The notes under the pieces: model-generated
What the model was told of the DNA's origin: nothing
Databases searched by the model: none
The model's input: the letters and a program-made list of their open reading frames with translations, nothing else
In this document: one piece after another, positions 26,581 through 35,419 of the stretch
Layout: each line of letters opens with the position of its first letter
Position numbering within the stretch: the first letter of the stretch is position 1
Assembly (NCBI RefSeq): GCF_963665675.1
Contig: NZ_OY762426.1
Coordinates: forward strand, 744,001-808,000
Direction: 5' to 3'
Origin: an uncultured Methanolobus sp.
Lineage (GTDB): Archaea; Halobacteriota; Methanosarcinia; Methanosarcinales; Methanosarcinaceae
DNA length: 64,000 nt
Translations under genes and position numbers: made by a program

Positions 26581-26981
26581 TTATCTCATACTCAGTATTT
26601 TCAGCACAAAATCCGGACATTCATCATATGAATCATTATTTTGAACCTCAAAGCTTATTTTGTAGCCTTCTGTATACTTAAATGCATTCATTAATCTTTC
26701 TTCAAAACGTAATGATTGGGGGTCACTTTATATAACATCTCTTTCTTTTATTCTATAGCAATGTTGACATGGAATACATCAAAATACGGTACAAGATAGA
26801 ATAGTGCTTTTTTCTTATCATATACTTTTAGAGACCATCCTTTATAATAAGTCCATTTAGTTTCGTAATTTGGTATATTCTACATAAGATTTCCATATAA
26901 TTCGTATGCTGTGCCCAGCACCCTTCTAAGATTCTCTTCATTTGGTTCGGTAGACCTTTCAATCAATCCTCTTTTTGTCAT
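26581..26981 (-). pseudogene. Decayed DUF3788-type gene with in-frame TAG, TAA and a frameshift
   Basis: From the ATG at 26981 the minus strand reads MTKRGLIERSTEPNEENLRR... then TAG at 26882-26880, then NIPNYETKWTYYKGWSLKVYDKKKALFYLVPYFDVF without change of frame, then TAA soon after FHVNIAIE. In another frame LRFEERLMNAFKYTEGYKISFEV follows to a stop at 26581. GWSLKV and the Kk-L-YL-P pattern are the DUF3788 core. TAG alone might be read as pyrrolysine in this family of archaea, but the extra TAA and shift mark a pseudogene. No intact gene occupies 26426-27184. Confidence 0.75.
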
Positions 26982-27184
26982 AAATACAACCATACAACCT
27001 TCGGTAGTTTATATGATATTTAATATATTGGCTAATCCTCCCAGTTTTTCGTTTTAAAGTGTTTGATAATTTATAATGTAAATTATGATTTACGTGAATG
27101 ATATAGTGCTACTATTTGCTTAAAGCGCACCTTTAATATGTATGACTTCCATAGTTTAATTCTAAAAGTTGAATTCTGTTCCTC

Positions 27185-27601
27185 ATGCCTCCCACCACGC
27201 CGAAATTAACAGTTGATGCAGTAATCATATTGAACAGGCAGATTGTCCTTATCCAGCGAAAAAATCCTCCTTTTCGGGGAAAATTTGCACTTCCCGGAGG
27301 TTTTGTAGACATTGGTGAGACCACAAAAGAAGCTGTTATGCGCGAGGTTCTTGAAGAAACAGGCCTTACAATAGAAATAGTTAAGTTACTTGGAGTATAT
27401 TCAGACCCTTCGCGTGATCCCCGTGGACATACGGTGAGCGTGGTATACCTGGTTCTGGGCGAAGGCAAGCCCAGGGCGGATTCGGATGCTAAGGCGGTGC
27501 ATCTATTTGATATTTCAGATATGCCGCAGATGGCTTTTGACCATAACTTAATAATAGATAATGCGAGATGTGATATCGATGGAATTTTGTCCCGAATGTA
27601 A
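27185..27601 (+). CDS. Nudix hydrolase
   Basis: 138 residues. Complete Nudix box GGFVDIGETTKEAVMREVLEETGL, preceded by the LIQRKNPPFRGKFALP substrate strand; the SDPSRDPRGHTVSVVY segment resembles ADP-ribose pyrophosphatase-like enzymes. Hydrolyses a nucleoside-diphosphate-X; the substrate is not decided by sequence. The TFS gene begins inside its last codons (ATG at 27579), so they share a message and probably translation. Confidence 0.88.
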   Translation: MPPTTPKLTVDAVIILNRQIVLIQRKNPPFRGKFALPGGFVDIGETTKEAVMREVLEETGLTIEIVKLLGVYSDPSRDPRGHTVSVVYLVLGEGKPRADSDAKAVHLFDISDMPQMAFDHNLIIDNARCDIDGILSRM

Positions 27602-27893
27602 AAGTATGATGTTCCCTTCAGGTGATTCCTTTAAGTGTAGAAAATGTGGCTATGTCAAGGGCAAGCAGCAAGGTTCTGAAGCACTTGTGTCAAAGGAGTC
27701 CAGGGAAAAGAGGGATGTTACTGTGCTTGAAGGTAATGTGGACCAGGGTCTTCCAACAACCACTGCAAGGTGTGAGGAATGCGGCCACAATGTTGCTTAC
27801 TGGTGGTTGCGTCAGCTTAGATCTGCTGATGAATCGGAGACACGTTTCTTCAAATGTACAAAATGTGGCTGTACCTGGCGTGAATACGACTGA
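27579..27893 (+). CDS. tfs: Transcription factor S (TFIIS-like cleavage factor)
   Basis: 104 residues from the ATG at 27579 (MEFCPECKSMMFPS). N-terminal zinc ribbon CPEC...CRKCG and C-terminal TFIIS-type ribbon CEECGHN...CTKCGCTWREYD, with the acidic hairpin tip DESE (RSADESETRFFKC) that reaches the RNA polymerase active site to stimulate cleavage of backtracked transcripts. Domain order and length are typical. Overlaps the Nudix gene by 23 bases; pcn follows about 110 bases downstream. Confidence 0.94.
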   Translation: MEFCPECKSMMFPSGDSFKCRKCGYVKGKQQGSEALVSKESREKRDVTVLEGNVDQGLPTTTARCEECGHNVAYWWLRQLRSADESETRFFKCTKCGCTWREYD

Positions 27894-28005
27894 AGAAAAT
27901 CTGAATATCTAAAACATTTTCCTGATTTTGGATATTTAAAAGAAAACTTATATTACTTATTAGATATAATGACCTAAAAATTCAAATTATTGGTGGCGAA
28001 TCCAG

Positions 28006-28743
28006 ATGTTCAAGGCAACTATTGATGCAGATGTTTTAAAGACTGCAATTGAAACTCTTTCGGTTCTTGTAGATGAGGCACGTTTCAGGATATCTCCTGA
28101 GGGCATAGTTGTAAGGGCTGTAGACCCTGCAAATGTGGCTATGGTAAGTTTTGATCTCAGCTCGGATGCTTTTGACGAATTCAATGCTGATGACTCCGAG
28201 GTTGGAATGGACCTGTCAAAGATCAATGATATATTTGGCGTTGCAGGTAAGGATGAAAAAGTTGTCATGGAACTTGATGAGATGTCCCAGAAAATGTCAT
28301 TACAACTTGGTGGTCTCTCTTATACCCTGGCCTTGCTTGATCCGTCAACAATCAGGGCAGAGCCCAGAATTCCACAACTAGAGTTGCCTGCTGAGGTTGT
28401 CCTTAATGGGAAGGACCTCCAGAGGGCTGTCAAAGCTGCCGAAAAGATAAGTGACCATATGCTTCTTGGTATTGATGAGGATGTATTCTACATGGAAGCT
28501 GAAGGTGACACCGACCGCGTCCGTCTTGACATGGCCCGCGACAGTCTTATCGACCTGAAATCAGGTGAGGCACGTTCTCTCTTCTCACTGGATTATCTCT
28601 CTGATATCGTTAAACCTGCTTCACGCTCCAATGAAGTTACTGTAGAGCTTGGAAAGGACTTCCCTGTAAAGATTAACTTCTCTATTGCGAATGGTGCAGG
28701 AAAGGTAGGCTATCTCCTGGCTCCGAGGATTGAGTCTGACTGA
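28006..28743 (+). CDS. pcn: DNA polymerase sliding clamp PCNA
   Basis: 245 residues, standard PCNA: MFKATIDADVLKTAIETLSVLVDEARFRISPEGIVVRAVDPANVAMV, the linker LDPSTIRAEPRIPQLELPAEV and the C-terminal IANGAGKVGYLLAPRIESD. Trimeric ring holding polymerase, FEN1 and ligase on DNA. A TATA-like CTTATATTACTTA lies about 50 bases upstream. priL begins three bases after its stop, giving a replication operon. Confidence 0.96.
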   Translation: MFKATIDADVLKTAIETLSVLVDEARFRISPEGIVVRAVDPANVAMVSFDLSSDAFDEFNADDSEVGMDLSKINDIFGVAGKDEKVVMELDEMSQKMSLQLGGLSYTLALLDPSTIRAEPRIPQLELPAEVVLNGKDLQRAVKAAEKISDHMLLGIDEDVFYMEAEGDTDRVRLDMARDSLIDLKSGEARSLFSLDYLSDIVKPASRSNEVTVELGKDFPVKINFSIANGAGKVGYLLAPRIESD

Positions 28744-28746
28744 TCT

Positions 28747-29817
28747 ATGGATGAAAAGGATTTTGCATTATATCCTTACATTTCCGGGGCATCAGCGCAC
28801 GTAAAAAGTCTCGGGATATCTCTTGACCGCCTGGTCACTTCCAGAGCCATGGAATCTGCGCGGATTCGTGGCAAGGATCGTGTCATGCAGGCGATCTCGG
28901 GTGAGTTGTTCAAGCCTGCTCTTTCTGCTTCAGATGAGCAGAAGATATTGCTGGAACTGCTTTCTTACCCGTTTTCAAGAATTCTTGTTTCATGTCTTGA
29001 TGACCCTTTCCTGATTAGGAGGTATTGTCTTGCAGAAGCTGTTGCCTCATACAAACTCCTGAAAACTACGAAGCTTGATTTTTTGGAGGAATTTGCTTCT
29101 GATTTTTCAGTTTATCCTGGTAAAAGCGATTCCGGTTTTAAGTTGCATTTTACTTCGTACATCAGGATGGCAAGCTCATTGAAAGCCATTGAGTGGAAAC
29201 TTGTAAATCGCAAACTCCAACATGGAAATGTGAACGTTTCAAAAGAGGAATTTGCCCGTCTTTTGCAGGAACTGATCAAAGAACGTGTTGAACAGAATCT
29301 TCCAATGCCTGTTAATGAGGAACTTGTGCAACTATGTGAACCATATCTGTCAGAGATACGTGAATATCTTGAGGAAAAAAAGAGCACTTTTGGCGAATCA
29401 GAATTTGAGACCGTTGAAACTGATCTTTTCCCTCCCTGCATAACTCATGCCATAGCAAATACACAGGCAGGTGTGAATCTTGCTCATTCCATGAGGTTTG
29501 CCATGACTGCTTTTCTGTTGACCATCGGCATGAACGTGGATGATATTATGAATCTTTTTACTACATCGCCTGATTTTGACGTTGAGAAAGCCAGATATCA
29601 GGTAGAGCATATCGCCGGTTCCTCAGGTACTCACTACAAGCCACCATCATGTTCAACCATGCAGACCTACGGTAACTGCTATGCACCTGATGATATGTGC
29701 AAGAAAATAAGCCATCCTCTCAATTATTACAGTCGCAAGGTCTGGTTCAGGAAAAAGGATGCTCAAAAAGCTGCTGAAAATGCCAGCTCTGATATTAAGT
29801 CAGAAGAGAAAAAGTAA
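28747..29817 (+). CDS. priL: DNA primase large subunit
   Basis: 356 residues, archaeal PriL. Four cysteines for the 4Fe-4S cluster in the C-terminal domain: FPPCITHAIA, PPSCSTMQTYGNC and DDMCKKISHPL. The N-terminal helical domain binds the catalytic subunit PriS, whose gene is not in this window. Ends in a charged tail (SSDIKSEEKK). Directly downstream of pcn. Confidence 0.93.
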   Translation: MDEKDFALYPYISGASAHVKSLGISLDRLVTSRAMESARIRGKDRVMQAISGELFKPALSASDEQKILLELLSYPFSRILVSCLDDPFLIRRYCLAEAVASYKLLKTTKLDFLEEFASDFSVYPGKSDSGFKLHFTSYIRMASSLKAIEWKLVNRKLQHGNVNVSKEEFARLLQELIKERVEQNLPMPVNEELVQLCEPYLSEIREYLEEKKSTFGESEFETVETDLFPPCITHAIANTQAGVNLAHSMRFAMTAFLLTIGMNVDDIMNLFTTSPDFDVEKARYQVEHIAGSSGTHYKPPSCSTMQTYGNCYAPDDMCKKISHPLNYYSRKVWFRKKDAQKAAENASSDIKSEEKK

Positions 29818-29819
29818 AT

Positions 29820-29876
29820 AACTTTTTTGTTAAAAAAGAATATTTGGGACATTATTTGTCCCTTAAATTGTTTTTG
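29820..29876. terminator. Convergent terminator region between priL and the PEF-CTERM gene
   Basis: Two hairpins: CTTTTTT-GTT-AAAAAAG, then GGGACA-TTATT-TGTCCC (29846-29862), followed by TTAAATTGTTTTT. Suits termination from either side. Confidence 0.5.
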
Positions 29877-29878
29877 AA

Positions 29879-30793
29879 TTATTCCTTTCTGCGCTGCATG
29901 AAGAACGCAAGTCCGATAATTGCTGCAACCGGAAGTGCGATTGTTGGGAATTCAGGTATTTCTTCCTGTGAGCAGTTCTTGACAGTCATTGTAAGACTTG
30001 CATCGACAGGGATTGCTCCGTTAATCAGTCCACTTGCAGTTGTATACACAAATTTTCCATTTTCTTGGATGTCAAGGTCCAGTACACCAGTGAAGGTATA
30101 GTCTCCAATTGCAGTGTTGACATTAACCGGGCTCATGGTTGCTATGACCTGCAACTTCTGACCTATAGCTGTAATTTGCACGTCAGTAATCTGAATTGCA
30201 AAGCTGTCAGGGAGTCCTTCAGGGACACTTGGTGTGCTGGACACGATTGTAACGTCTACATTTTCTCCATTTTTGCAGACTTTAAGATCAGCTGCAGCTT
30301 CGTACTCCAGTGGTATTGTAACGGTGGATGGAATTGCATATCCTTCAGGCAATGTAAATCCTGCTGGAATTGTAAACCCTGCTGGCAAGGTTAATGAAGC
30401 TGGAATTGTAACTCCTGCTGGTATGACTGTTCCTTTTTGAATAACGTCTCCTGGATTATATTGGATGGTTCCTATTGTAATTGGATAAATAATTGGTACG
30501 TTAAAAGGGACAACATACTCACTAGGAAGCATGTAAGATGCAGTAAGTGTATATGGCTCAGATAACGTATAATCAAAAGGTAAAGGTGTATTTGCAAAAA
30601 CATCACTGAGCACTTCATTTAAGTTCAGATTGCTTGCATTTATAGCATATTCACCATCAAGATTTACGCAGTAGCATCCATCTGGTATAGTGTATGCAGG
30701 TTCACACGGATATGTTGCACTTGCAGGTTGCACTGCAGTCAGCATAAGTAATAGCACAAAGGCCATTGTAAATAGTTTCGTCATCTTTTTCAT
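29879..30793 (-). CDS. Secreted PEF-CTERM surface protein
   Basis: 304 residues. Signal peptide MKKMTKLFTMAFVLLLMLTAVQPASA; C-terminal PEF-CTERM sorting tail IPEFPTIALPVAAIIGLAFFMQRRKE, with PEF, a hydrophobic helix and a basic end. The middle (about 95-175) is low-complexity, with repeating short phrases of the type TIPAGFTLPEGYAIP, and the first 50 residues have two cysteine pairs (YPCEPAYTIPDGCYCVN). PEF tails are processed by archaeosortase C, which is not in the window; ArtA at 25.6 kb recognises PGF tails. Probable cell-surface protein. Confidence 0.85.
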   Translation of the reverse strand: MKKMTKLFTMAFVLLLMLTAVQPASATYPCEPAYTIPDGCYCVNLDGEYAINASNLNLNEVLSDVFANTPLPFDYTLSEPYTLTASYMLPSEYVVPFNVPIIYPITIGTIQYNPGDVIQKGTVIPAGVTIPASLTLPAGFTIPAGFTLPEGYAIPSTVTIPLEYEAAADLKVCKNGENVDVTIVSSTPSVPEGLPDSFAIQITDVQITAIGQKLQVIATMSPVNVNTAIGDYTFTGVLDLDIQENGKFVYTTASGLINGAIPVDASLTMTVKNCSQEEIPEFPTIALPVAAIIGLAFFMQRRKE

Positions 30794-31124
30794 TGTACCA
30801 CCATTAATATGTTATTTTCAGTTAATATTAATTAATACACATTTATTAATAACAAAATATACATTTGTTATAAATTTATACTGTGCATTTCTTATTAGTA
30901 AATATCACTATATATATTTATCGTAATTGTATATGTTTAATTTAGCCATGCCACATATTTCAAAATCACTATCTATATTGGTATTCATGTGGACCTATTA
31001 TTGGCAAGAGTTCACGTCCGTGAATGGGTTACAATGAAATTATTTCGGAACTGTTCAAATGTGCGGGATGAAAAAGAAAGATGACATTTTACTGCCTTTA
31101 TTGTTACTTAGTGTGCCATAAACT
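30794..31124. other. Intergenic AT-rich region
   Basis: Some 330 bases. The part next to 30793 carries several TATA-like stretches (for example TATATATTTATCG near 30912) suited to the PEF-CTERM gene. The rest, to the end of the cobyrinate synthase gene, shows no gene, repeat or RNA. Confidence 0.45.
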
Positions 31125-32441
31125 TTAACTGCGCTTATATTCTCTGCATTTCTCAACAAAACTCTTCACCGGGAACGTTGCCGGATGAGCATGCGTATAG
31201 CTTGCAAGTGAATTATACTCGGCAAGTCCGTCCTTACCATCAACAATTCCTTTTCCTCTTTTCATTTCATATGCAAGCTTTGCGTCGTTGTCACAATAAG
31301 TTGCAGAGTAATGGAATTCGTGTCCGCGAATGGTTCCTTTGATGAAGTCTCCATTTGCAACTCCTTCAGTGTAGCCGAGTGCCTGGAGTTTCTTCGTCTG
31401 GACGGTTTCAGCAGGCAGCACATCAGCCATCTTGTATACTGTTCCATCTATCTCATATGATGTGGACATGTATTGCAATCCGCCGCATTCACCGTACATT
31501 GGCATACCTTCAGCTGACAGATTTTTAAGAGCTTTTGTAGTCTTAGATTTTTCAAGTCCGGAAATGTAAAGCTCAGGATATCCTCCTCCGAAATAAAAAC
31601 CATCCACATCAGGAACTTCTCCTTTCATCGGGCTGAAAAACTCAATTTCTGCGCCTGCATTCCTGAAAGCCTCAAACATGTCCTGATAATAGAAACAAAA
31701 TGCACTGTCGTATGCAATACCAATTTTCAGATCTGCTCCTATTTTCTCTTCCTTTTCAGGTGCTCCGAAATCAGGAGATGTTTTTGAGAGTTCGATTATA
31801 GCATCAAGATCTATGTTCTCTTCAATGAATGCAGCCAGACTTTCCGTATCGAAATCCAGTTCATCTGCCATGTATAATCCAAGATGGCGGGAAGGTACAG
31901 TAATATCCTTGTTACGTGGCAGCGTTCCAACCACGGGGATGTCAGGTATTGAATCAATGATCATCTGTGCATGTCTCGGGCTTCCTACCTTGTTCAGGAT
32001 CACTCCGGCAATCTTTACATCAGGATCAAACTGGGAAAAGCCTTTGACAATAGCTGCTGCACTTCTTGACATTCCGTGTACATTCACTATCAATATTACA
32101 GGAATTCCTAGTGATTTGGCAACATGGGCGGAACTTGCTATCTCCGTAGCTTCCATTCCGTCAAAGAGACCCATAACTCCTTCAATGACGTTAATATCAG
32201 CATTTTCGGAATGCCTTGAAAAACTTTTCCTTACACCATCAACCTGCATCATAAATGTATCAAGGTTTCTTGAAGGCTTGCCGCAGATGGCTGTATGGTA
32301 TGTAGGGTCTATGTAATCAGGTCCGACCTTAAATGGCTGGACTTCCATCTCTCTTCTTTTCAGGGCGGCCATAATGCCCATAGAAACTGTCGTTTTTCCA
32401 ACTCCACTGTTGGTACCTGCAAGCAACACCGCATTTGTCAT
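31125..32441 (-). CDS. cfbB: Cobyrinate / Ni-sirohydrochlorin a,c-diamide synthase
   Basis: 438 residues, CbiA/CfbB family. N-terminal ATP-binding domain with P-loop AGTNSGVGKTTVSMGI and KVGPDYIDPTYH; C-terminal glutamine amidotransferase domain with GGGYPELY and the catalytic Cys in YGECGGLQYMS, His in GHEFHYS. Amidates the a- and c-carboxyls of cobyrinate (B12) or Ni-sirohydrochlorin (F430); methanogens use one or two paralogues, and the sequence alone does not say which this is. Divergent from moaA with an 89-base spacer. Confidence 0.9.
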   Translation of the reverse strand: MTNAVLLAGTNSGVGKTTVSMGIMAALKRREMEVQPFKVGPDYIDPTYHTAICGKPSRNLDTFMMQVDGVRKSFSRHSENADINVIEGVMGLFDGMEATEIASSAHVAKSLGIPVILIVNVHGMSRSAAAIVKGFSQFDPDVKIAGVILNKVGSPRHAQMIIDSIPDIPVVGTLPRNKDITVPSRHLGLYMADELDFDTESLAAFIEENIDLDAIIELSKTSPDFGAPEKEEKIGADLKIGIAYDSAFCFYYQDMFEAFRNAGAEIEFFSPMKGEVPDVDGFYFGGGYPELYISGLEKSKTTKALKNLSAEGMPMYGECGGLQYMSTSYEIDGTVYKMADVLPAETVQTKKLQALGYTEGVANGDFIKGTIRGHEFHYSATYCDNDAKLAYEMKRGKGIVDGKDGLAEYNSLASYTHAHPATFPVKSFVEKCREYKRS

Positions 32442-32530
32442 GGAGATTATTGTGTATAGTACGGATATATGTATTATTCCCTCAGGAGAGGATTCAAAAC
32501 GATTAAATAAAGAACGTATATCTAAGTACT

Positions 32531-33445
32531 ATGTCTCTCCCGGAAGCGACAGAACTTCTCACTGATTCTTATGGACGTACAGTCAGAAGTCTGAGAATGT
32601 CTATAACTGACCGCTGCAATCTGAATTGCATCTACTGTCATAATGAAGGTCACATCGGCCACAGCAAAGAGATGTCAGTGGATACTGTTGTCAATATTGT
32701 TGAGGTAGGGTCGCATTTTGGAATTAATAGGCTGAAAATTTCCGGTGGTGAACCGCTTCTCAGAAAAGATCTTGAAGAAGCACTTGTGCGTCTCCCTGAA
32801 ATGAAGGATGTTTCCATGACGACTAACGCCGTCCTGCTAAAAGACAGGGCAGCTTCCCTGAAGGATGCAGGTCTTGACAGGGTCAATATAAGTCTTGATT
32901 CCCTTGACCGGGGCAAGTATCACACAATTACCAATTGTGGAAAGGGAATTTTTGATAAGGTGCTTGATGGCATACATGAAGCAGTAAACGTTGGTCTCAC
33001 TCCGGTCAAACTCAACATGGTCCTTCTCAAAGATTTTAATGATAATGAGATTAAGGATATGCTTGAATTCACGCGTGGATATGGTGGGGACGTAATCTTA
33101 CAGTTAATTGAACTTATGGATTTCAGGGATCTTCCGCAGTATAGAATAGACGCTAATGAAGTTGAACGTTCACTATTGTCCGTCTCTTCGGATGTGAGGG
33201 TGCGTGAGCTACATAAAAGGAAAAAGTATATTATCAATGGTGCAGAAGTCGAATTTGTCAGACCGGTTGATAATACTGAATTCTGTGCAAACTGTAACCG
33301 TTTAAGAGTCACAGCAGACGGAAAACTAAAACCCTGCCTTCTGGTAAGTGATAATATGGTTGATGTCTCAGAGGCCAGTGTGGAAGAACTACCTGATCTT
33401 TTCAGGCTGGCTGTCAGCAGGCGTGTGCCGTTCTGTAAAAGTTGA
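32531..33445 (+). CDS. moaA: GTP 3',8-cyclase
   Basis: 304 residues, archaeal MoaA. Radical SAM motif CNLNCIYC (about 22-29), GGEPLLRKDLEEAL SAM-binding strand, and the C-terminal cluster cysteines in FCANCNRLRVTADGKLKPCLL. First step of molybdopterin/tungstopterin synthesis, required for formylmethanofuran dehydrogenase. TATA-like GATTAAATAAAG about 25 bases before the ATG. A 49-residue protein gene follows directly. Confidence 0.94.
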   Translation: MSLPEATELLTDSYGRTVRSLRMSITDRCNLNCIYCHNEGHIGHSKEMSVDTVVNIVEVGSHFGINRLKISGGEPLLRKDLEEALVRLPEMKDVSMTTNAVLLKDRAASLKDAGLDRVNISLDSLDRGKYHTITNCGKGIFDKVLDGIHEAVNVGLTPVKLNMVLLKDFNDNEIKDMLEFTRGYGGDVILQLIELMDFRDLPQYRIDANEVERSLLSVSSDVRVRELHKRKKYIINGAEVEFVRPVDNTEFCANCNRLRVTADGKLKPCLLVSDNMVDVSEASVEELPDLFRLAVSRRVPFCKS

Positions 33446-33458
33446 AGGAGTAGTAAAA

Positions 33459-33608
33459 ATGGAAGTCGTACTTACAGTAGATGGGAAGGATATTGAAATC
33501 AATCATTTCGTGCAGTCCATACTTGGCAGCACTGTCATTGGAGCAGTCACAACACTTCATGGCGTTGAAGATGACTGCAAAGAAGTTGTCATAAAAGTAA
33601 AACAGTAG
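33459..33608 (+). CDS. Small conserved methanogen protein downstream of moaA
   Basis: 49 residues from the ATG at 33459 with AAGGAG eight bases upstream: MEVVLTVDGKDIEINHFVQSI..., ending EDDCKEVVIKVKQ. It is a single small beta-alpha-beta unit; the start resembles the first strand of a ubiquitin-like/MoaD fold but lacks a terminal Gly-Gly, so it is not a MoaD. It starts 14 bases after moaA and is followed by a perfect terminator, so it closes the moaA operon. Function unknown. Confidence 0.75.
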   Translation: MEVVLTVDGKDIEINHFVQSILGSTVIGAVTTLHGVEDDCKEVVIKVKQ

Positions 33609-33640
33609 TTCCTGAAATGTGTCAGGAACTATTTTGTTTA
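33607..33640 (+). terminator. Perfect hairpin terminator of the moaA operon
   Basis: AGTTCCTGA (33607-33615) and TCAGGAACT (33622-33630) form a perfect 9-bp stem with loop AATGTG, followed by ATTTTGTTT. It overlaps the stop codon of the 49-residue gene. Confidence 0.7.
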
Positions 33641-33862
33641 TCAGAGTGACACAAACATCACTCTTTTTCATTTCCACAAAAACAAAGCAACCATCCGCCG
33701 AAGGCGGCACATTTCAATGCTGCTGCACAGAAGACAATTACGAAGGCGATTGCATTTATACAGCGAATTTTACGGAAGTCCTGGGAAGAAAGTAAAGGTA
33801 TTTGCAGATTATTTTGTTTCTTCTTTTTGGAAAACGCCGGCTTCGCCGGACCCTTCGGGATT
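33641..33862. repeat. Dispersed intergenic repeat, copy 2
   Basis: Best-preserved copy. AGAGTGA-CACAAACA-TCACTCT stem (33643-33664) followed by TTTTT, then ATTTCCACAAAAACAAAGCAACCATCCG, the CCGCC-GAA-GGCGG stem-loop (33695-33707), CACATTTCAATGCTGCT, ACGGAAGTCCTGGGAAGAAAG (shared with copy 3), and AAACGCCGG-CTTCGCCGG-ACCCTTCGG (33833-33858; shared with copy 1). Lies between the moaA operon terminator and surE. 33863-33954 holds nothing further. Confidence 0.8.
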
Positions 33863-33954
33863 TATCAAGATATCCATGACCTATGATAGATCATATTGGC
33901 CTGAGATAACCTGTCTACTTACCTTGAATTTTTAATGATGGTATTTCTTCAGTC

Positions 33955-34743
33955 TTACAGCAAGTGCTCTATCTCTGAGAAATCAATAGGTGATGTCGCG
34001 TCAAGTGATATGGGGGTCACAGAGACATTTCCGTTGTTCATTATGGCATGAACATCGGTTCCTTCTTCTTCATCAACTAACAGCTCGCCTGCAATCCAGT
34101 AATATGGTCTTCCCCTTGGATCATGTCTTTCTTCAACATCGGTCTTGAAGAATTTCCTGGCAAGGCGTGTGATCTCTATATCAGGGTCATCTTCTGCATG
34201 GTGTGGTATGTTCACGTTCAACAGATCCACATTTTCCGGTAGTCCATGTTCAAGCACTTTCTTTGCTATCCTGTTGACGACTTTTATGGCAACATCGTAA
34301 TCATGCTGGAAATTCCTGTTATCGTCAAATTTGTCACCTTCTTCCATTACCTGTATGGAAGCAGCAATTGCAGGAATGCCATAACTTGCGCCTTCCAGTG
34401 CCGCACCAATCGTACCGGATGTTGTGATCGTATCGGTGCTGATATTCTCTCCGATGTTGAAACCTGATACTATCAGGTCTGGCTTCTCTTTCATGACTGC
34501 AAAAATTCCCAGTATTACAGAATCTGTGGGTGTACCTGCCACTGCATTAACATCTATTCCATTGATTGTTGTCTGTGTTATCCTGAGAGGCTCAAAAATG
34601 GATATTGATCTTCCCACACCACTTTGCTGCGTCATGGGTGCGGATACTGTCACATCCCCAAGGTCTGAAACACTTTTCCAGGCAGCATGAATGCCTGTGG
34701 AATAAACACCATCATCGTTGGTAACTAGTATCTTTTTTGACAT
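33955..34743 (-). CDS. surE: 5'/3'-nucleotidase SurE
   Basis: 262 residues. Starts MSKKILVTNDDGVYSTGIHAAW with the metal-binding DD of VTNDDG, then SAPMTQQSGVGRSIS (Ser/Asn ligand loop), GTPTDSVILG and SGFNIGENISTDTITTSGTIGAALEGA, the complete SurE core. Hydrolyses nucleoside monophosphates and perhaps short polyphosphate. Stand-alone minus-strand gene; repeat copy 2 lies beyond its 3' end. Confidence 0.95.
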   Translation of the reverse strand: MSKKILVTNDDGVYSTGIHAAWKSVSDLGDVTVSAPMTQQSGVGRSISIFEPLRITQTTINGIDVNAVAGTPTDSVILGIFAVMKEKPDLIVSGFNIGENISTDTITTSGTIGAALEGASYGIPAIAASIQVMEEGDKFDDNRNFQHDYDVAIKVVNRIAKKVLEHGLPENVDLLNVNIPHHAEDDPDIEITRLARKFFKTDVEERHDPRGRPYYWIAGELLVDEEEGTDVHAIMNNGNVSVTPISLDATSPIDFSEIEHLL

Positions 34744-34908
34744 GTCTGTACCAATTGCCTGACAATGCCTTAAAACTAATGCCTTGCAGTCTACTCGTGA
34801 TTACAGGATTTCAGGTCAAAAAGGAATCCATCAGAATGAATTCTCAGCAGGATCATTCAAAAATATAAAAAAAGGCATAAATTGAAGGTGATTTGAAATT
34901 ATATGAAT

Positions 34909-35325
34909 TCACACGTTTGCGTAAATTCTGTCTTTTCGATGTGAAGTAGCGGGAAATCCTTCCTGTTCGGACATGTCAGCAAGTGCCTTGACTTCTTCCA
35001 TGACTTCTATTTTATCGCTCATTTCATCGAGGGTGAAGATCATTTCTTCAATGGTTTTATTCTCATCAGTACTCAGACAGGGGCTGTCCTTTACAATTTC
35101 CAGTAATATTGAAGCATCATCAATTACCTGGGCCAGGATAGTCCGGTCCATGTATGATTTTGCAGTCTCAGAATCGCTTCCGGACAGGGTTGAGTTGAAT
35201 TCATTGAGCTGTTCCTCAAACAATCCAATATCGTAGTGCGCGCTTCTGAATATTTTTTTAACATAATCCTCTCTGTAGACCTGTTTTGAGTTTTTCAATA
35301 CTTTCAGAAGTTTTTTATAGTCCAT
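34909..35325 (-). CDS. Hypothetical helical protein
   Basis: 138 residues from the ATG at 35325 (MDYKKLLKVLKNSKQ), chosen because GGGTGA lies five to six bases ahead; the frame is open upstream to 35376. Acidic, wholly helical, with no cysteine cluster or membrane segment (MSDKIEVMEEVKALADMSEQEG at the end). Paired with the 91-residue gene 95 bases upstream on the same strand. Not recognised. Confidence 0.6.
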   Translation of the reverse strand: MDYKKLLKVLKNSKQVYREDYVKKIFRSAHYDIGLFEEQLNEFNSTLSGSDSETAKSYMDRTILAQVIDDASILLEIVKDSPCLSTDENKTIEEMIFTLDEMSDKIEVMEEVKALADMSEQEGFPATSHRKDRIYANV

Positions 35326-35419
35326 GTTTTTCACCCTAAGGGTAGGATGCAGGTACCTTTCCCTCATCCCGTGCAAATCTCGTCACGTAAGGTCCTGCGA
35401 CTTCAATTGCAAAGCTGGT

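Noticed and set aside
33717..33935. 72-codon plus-strand frame inside the intergenic repeat
   Set aside because: It lies wholly within repeat copy 2, is not open in copies 1 and 3, and has no ribosome site.
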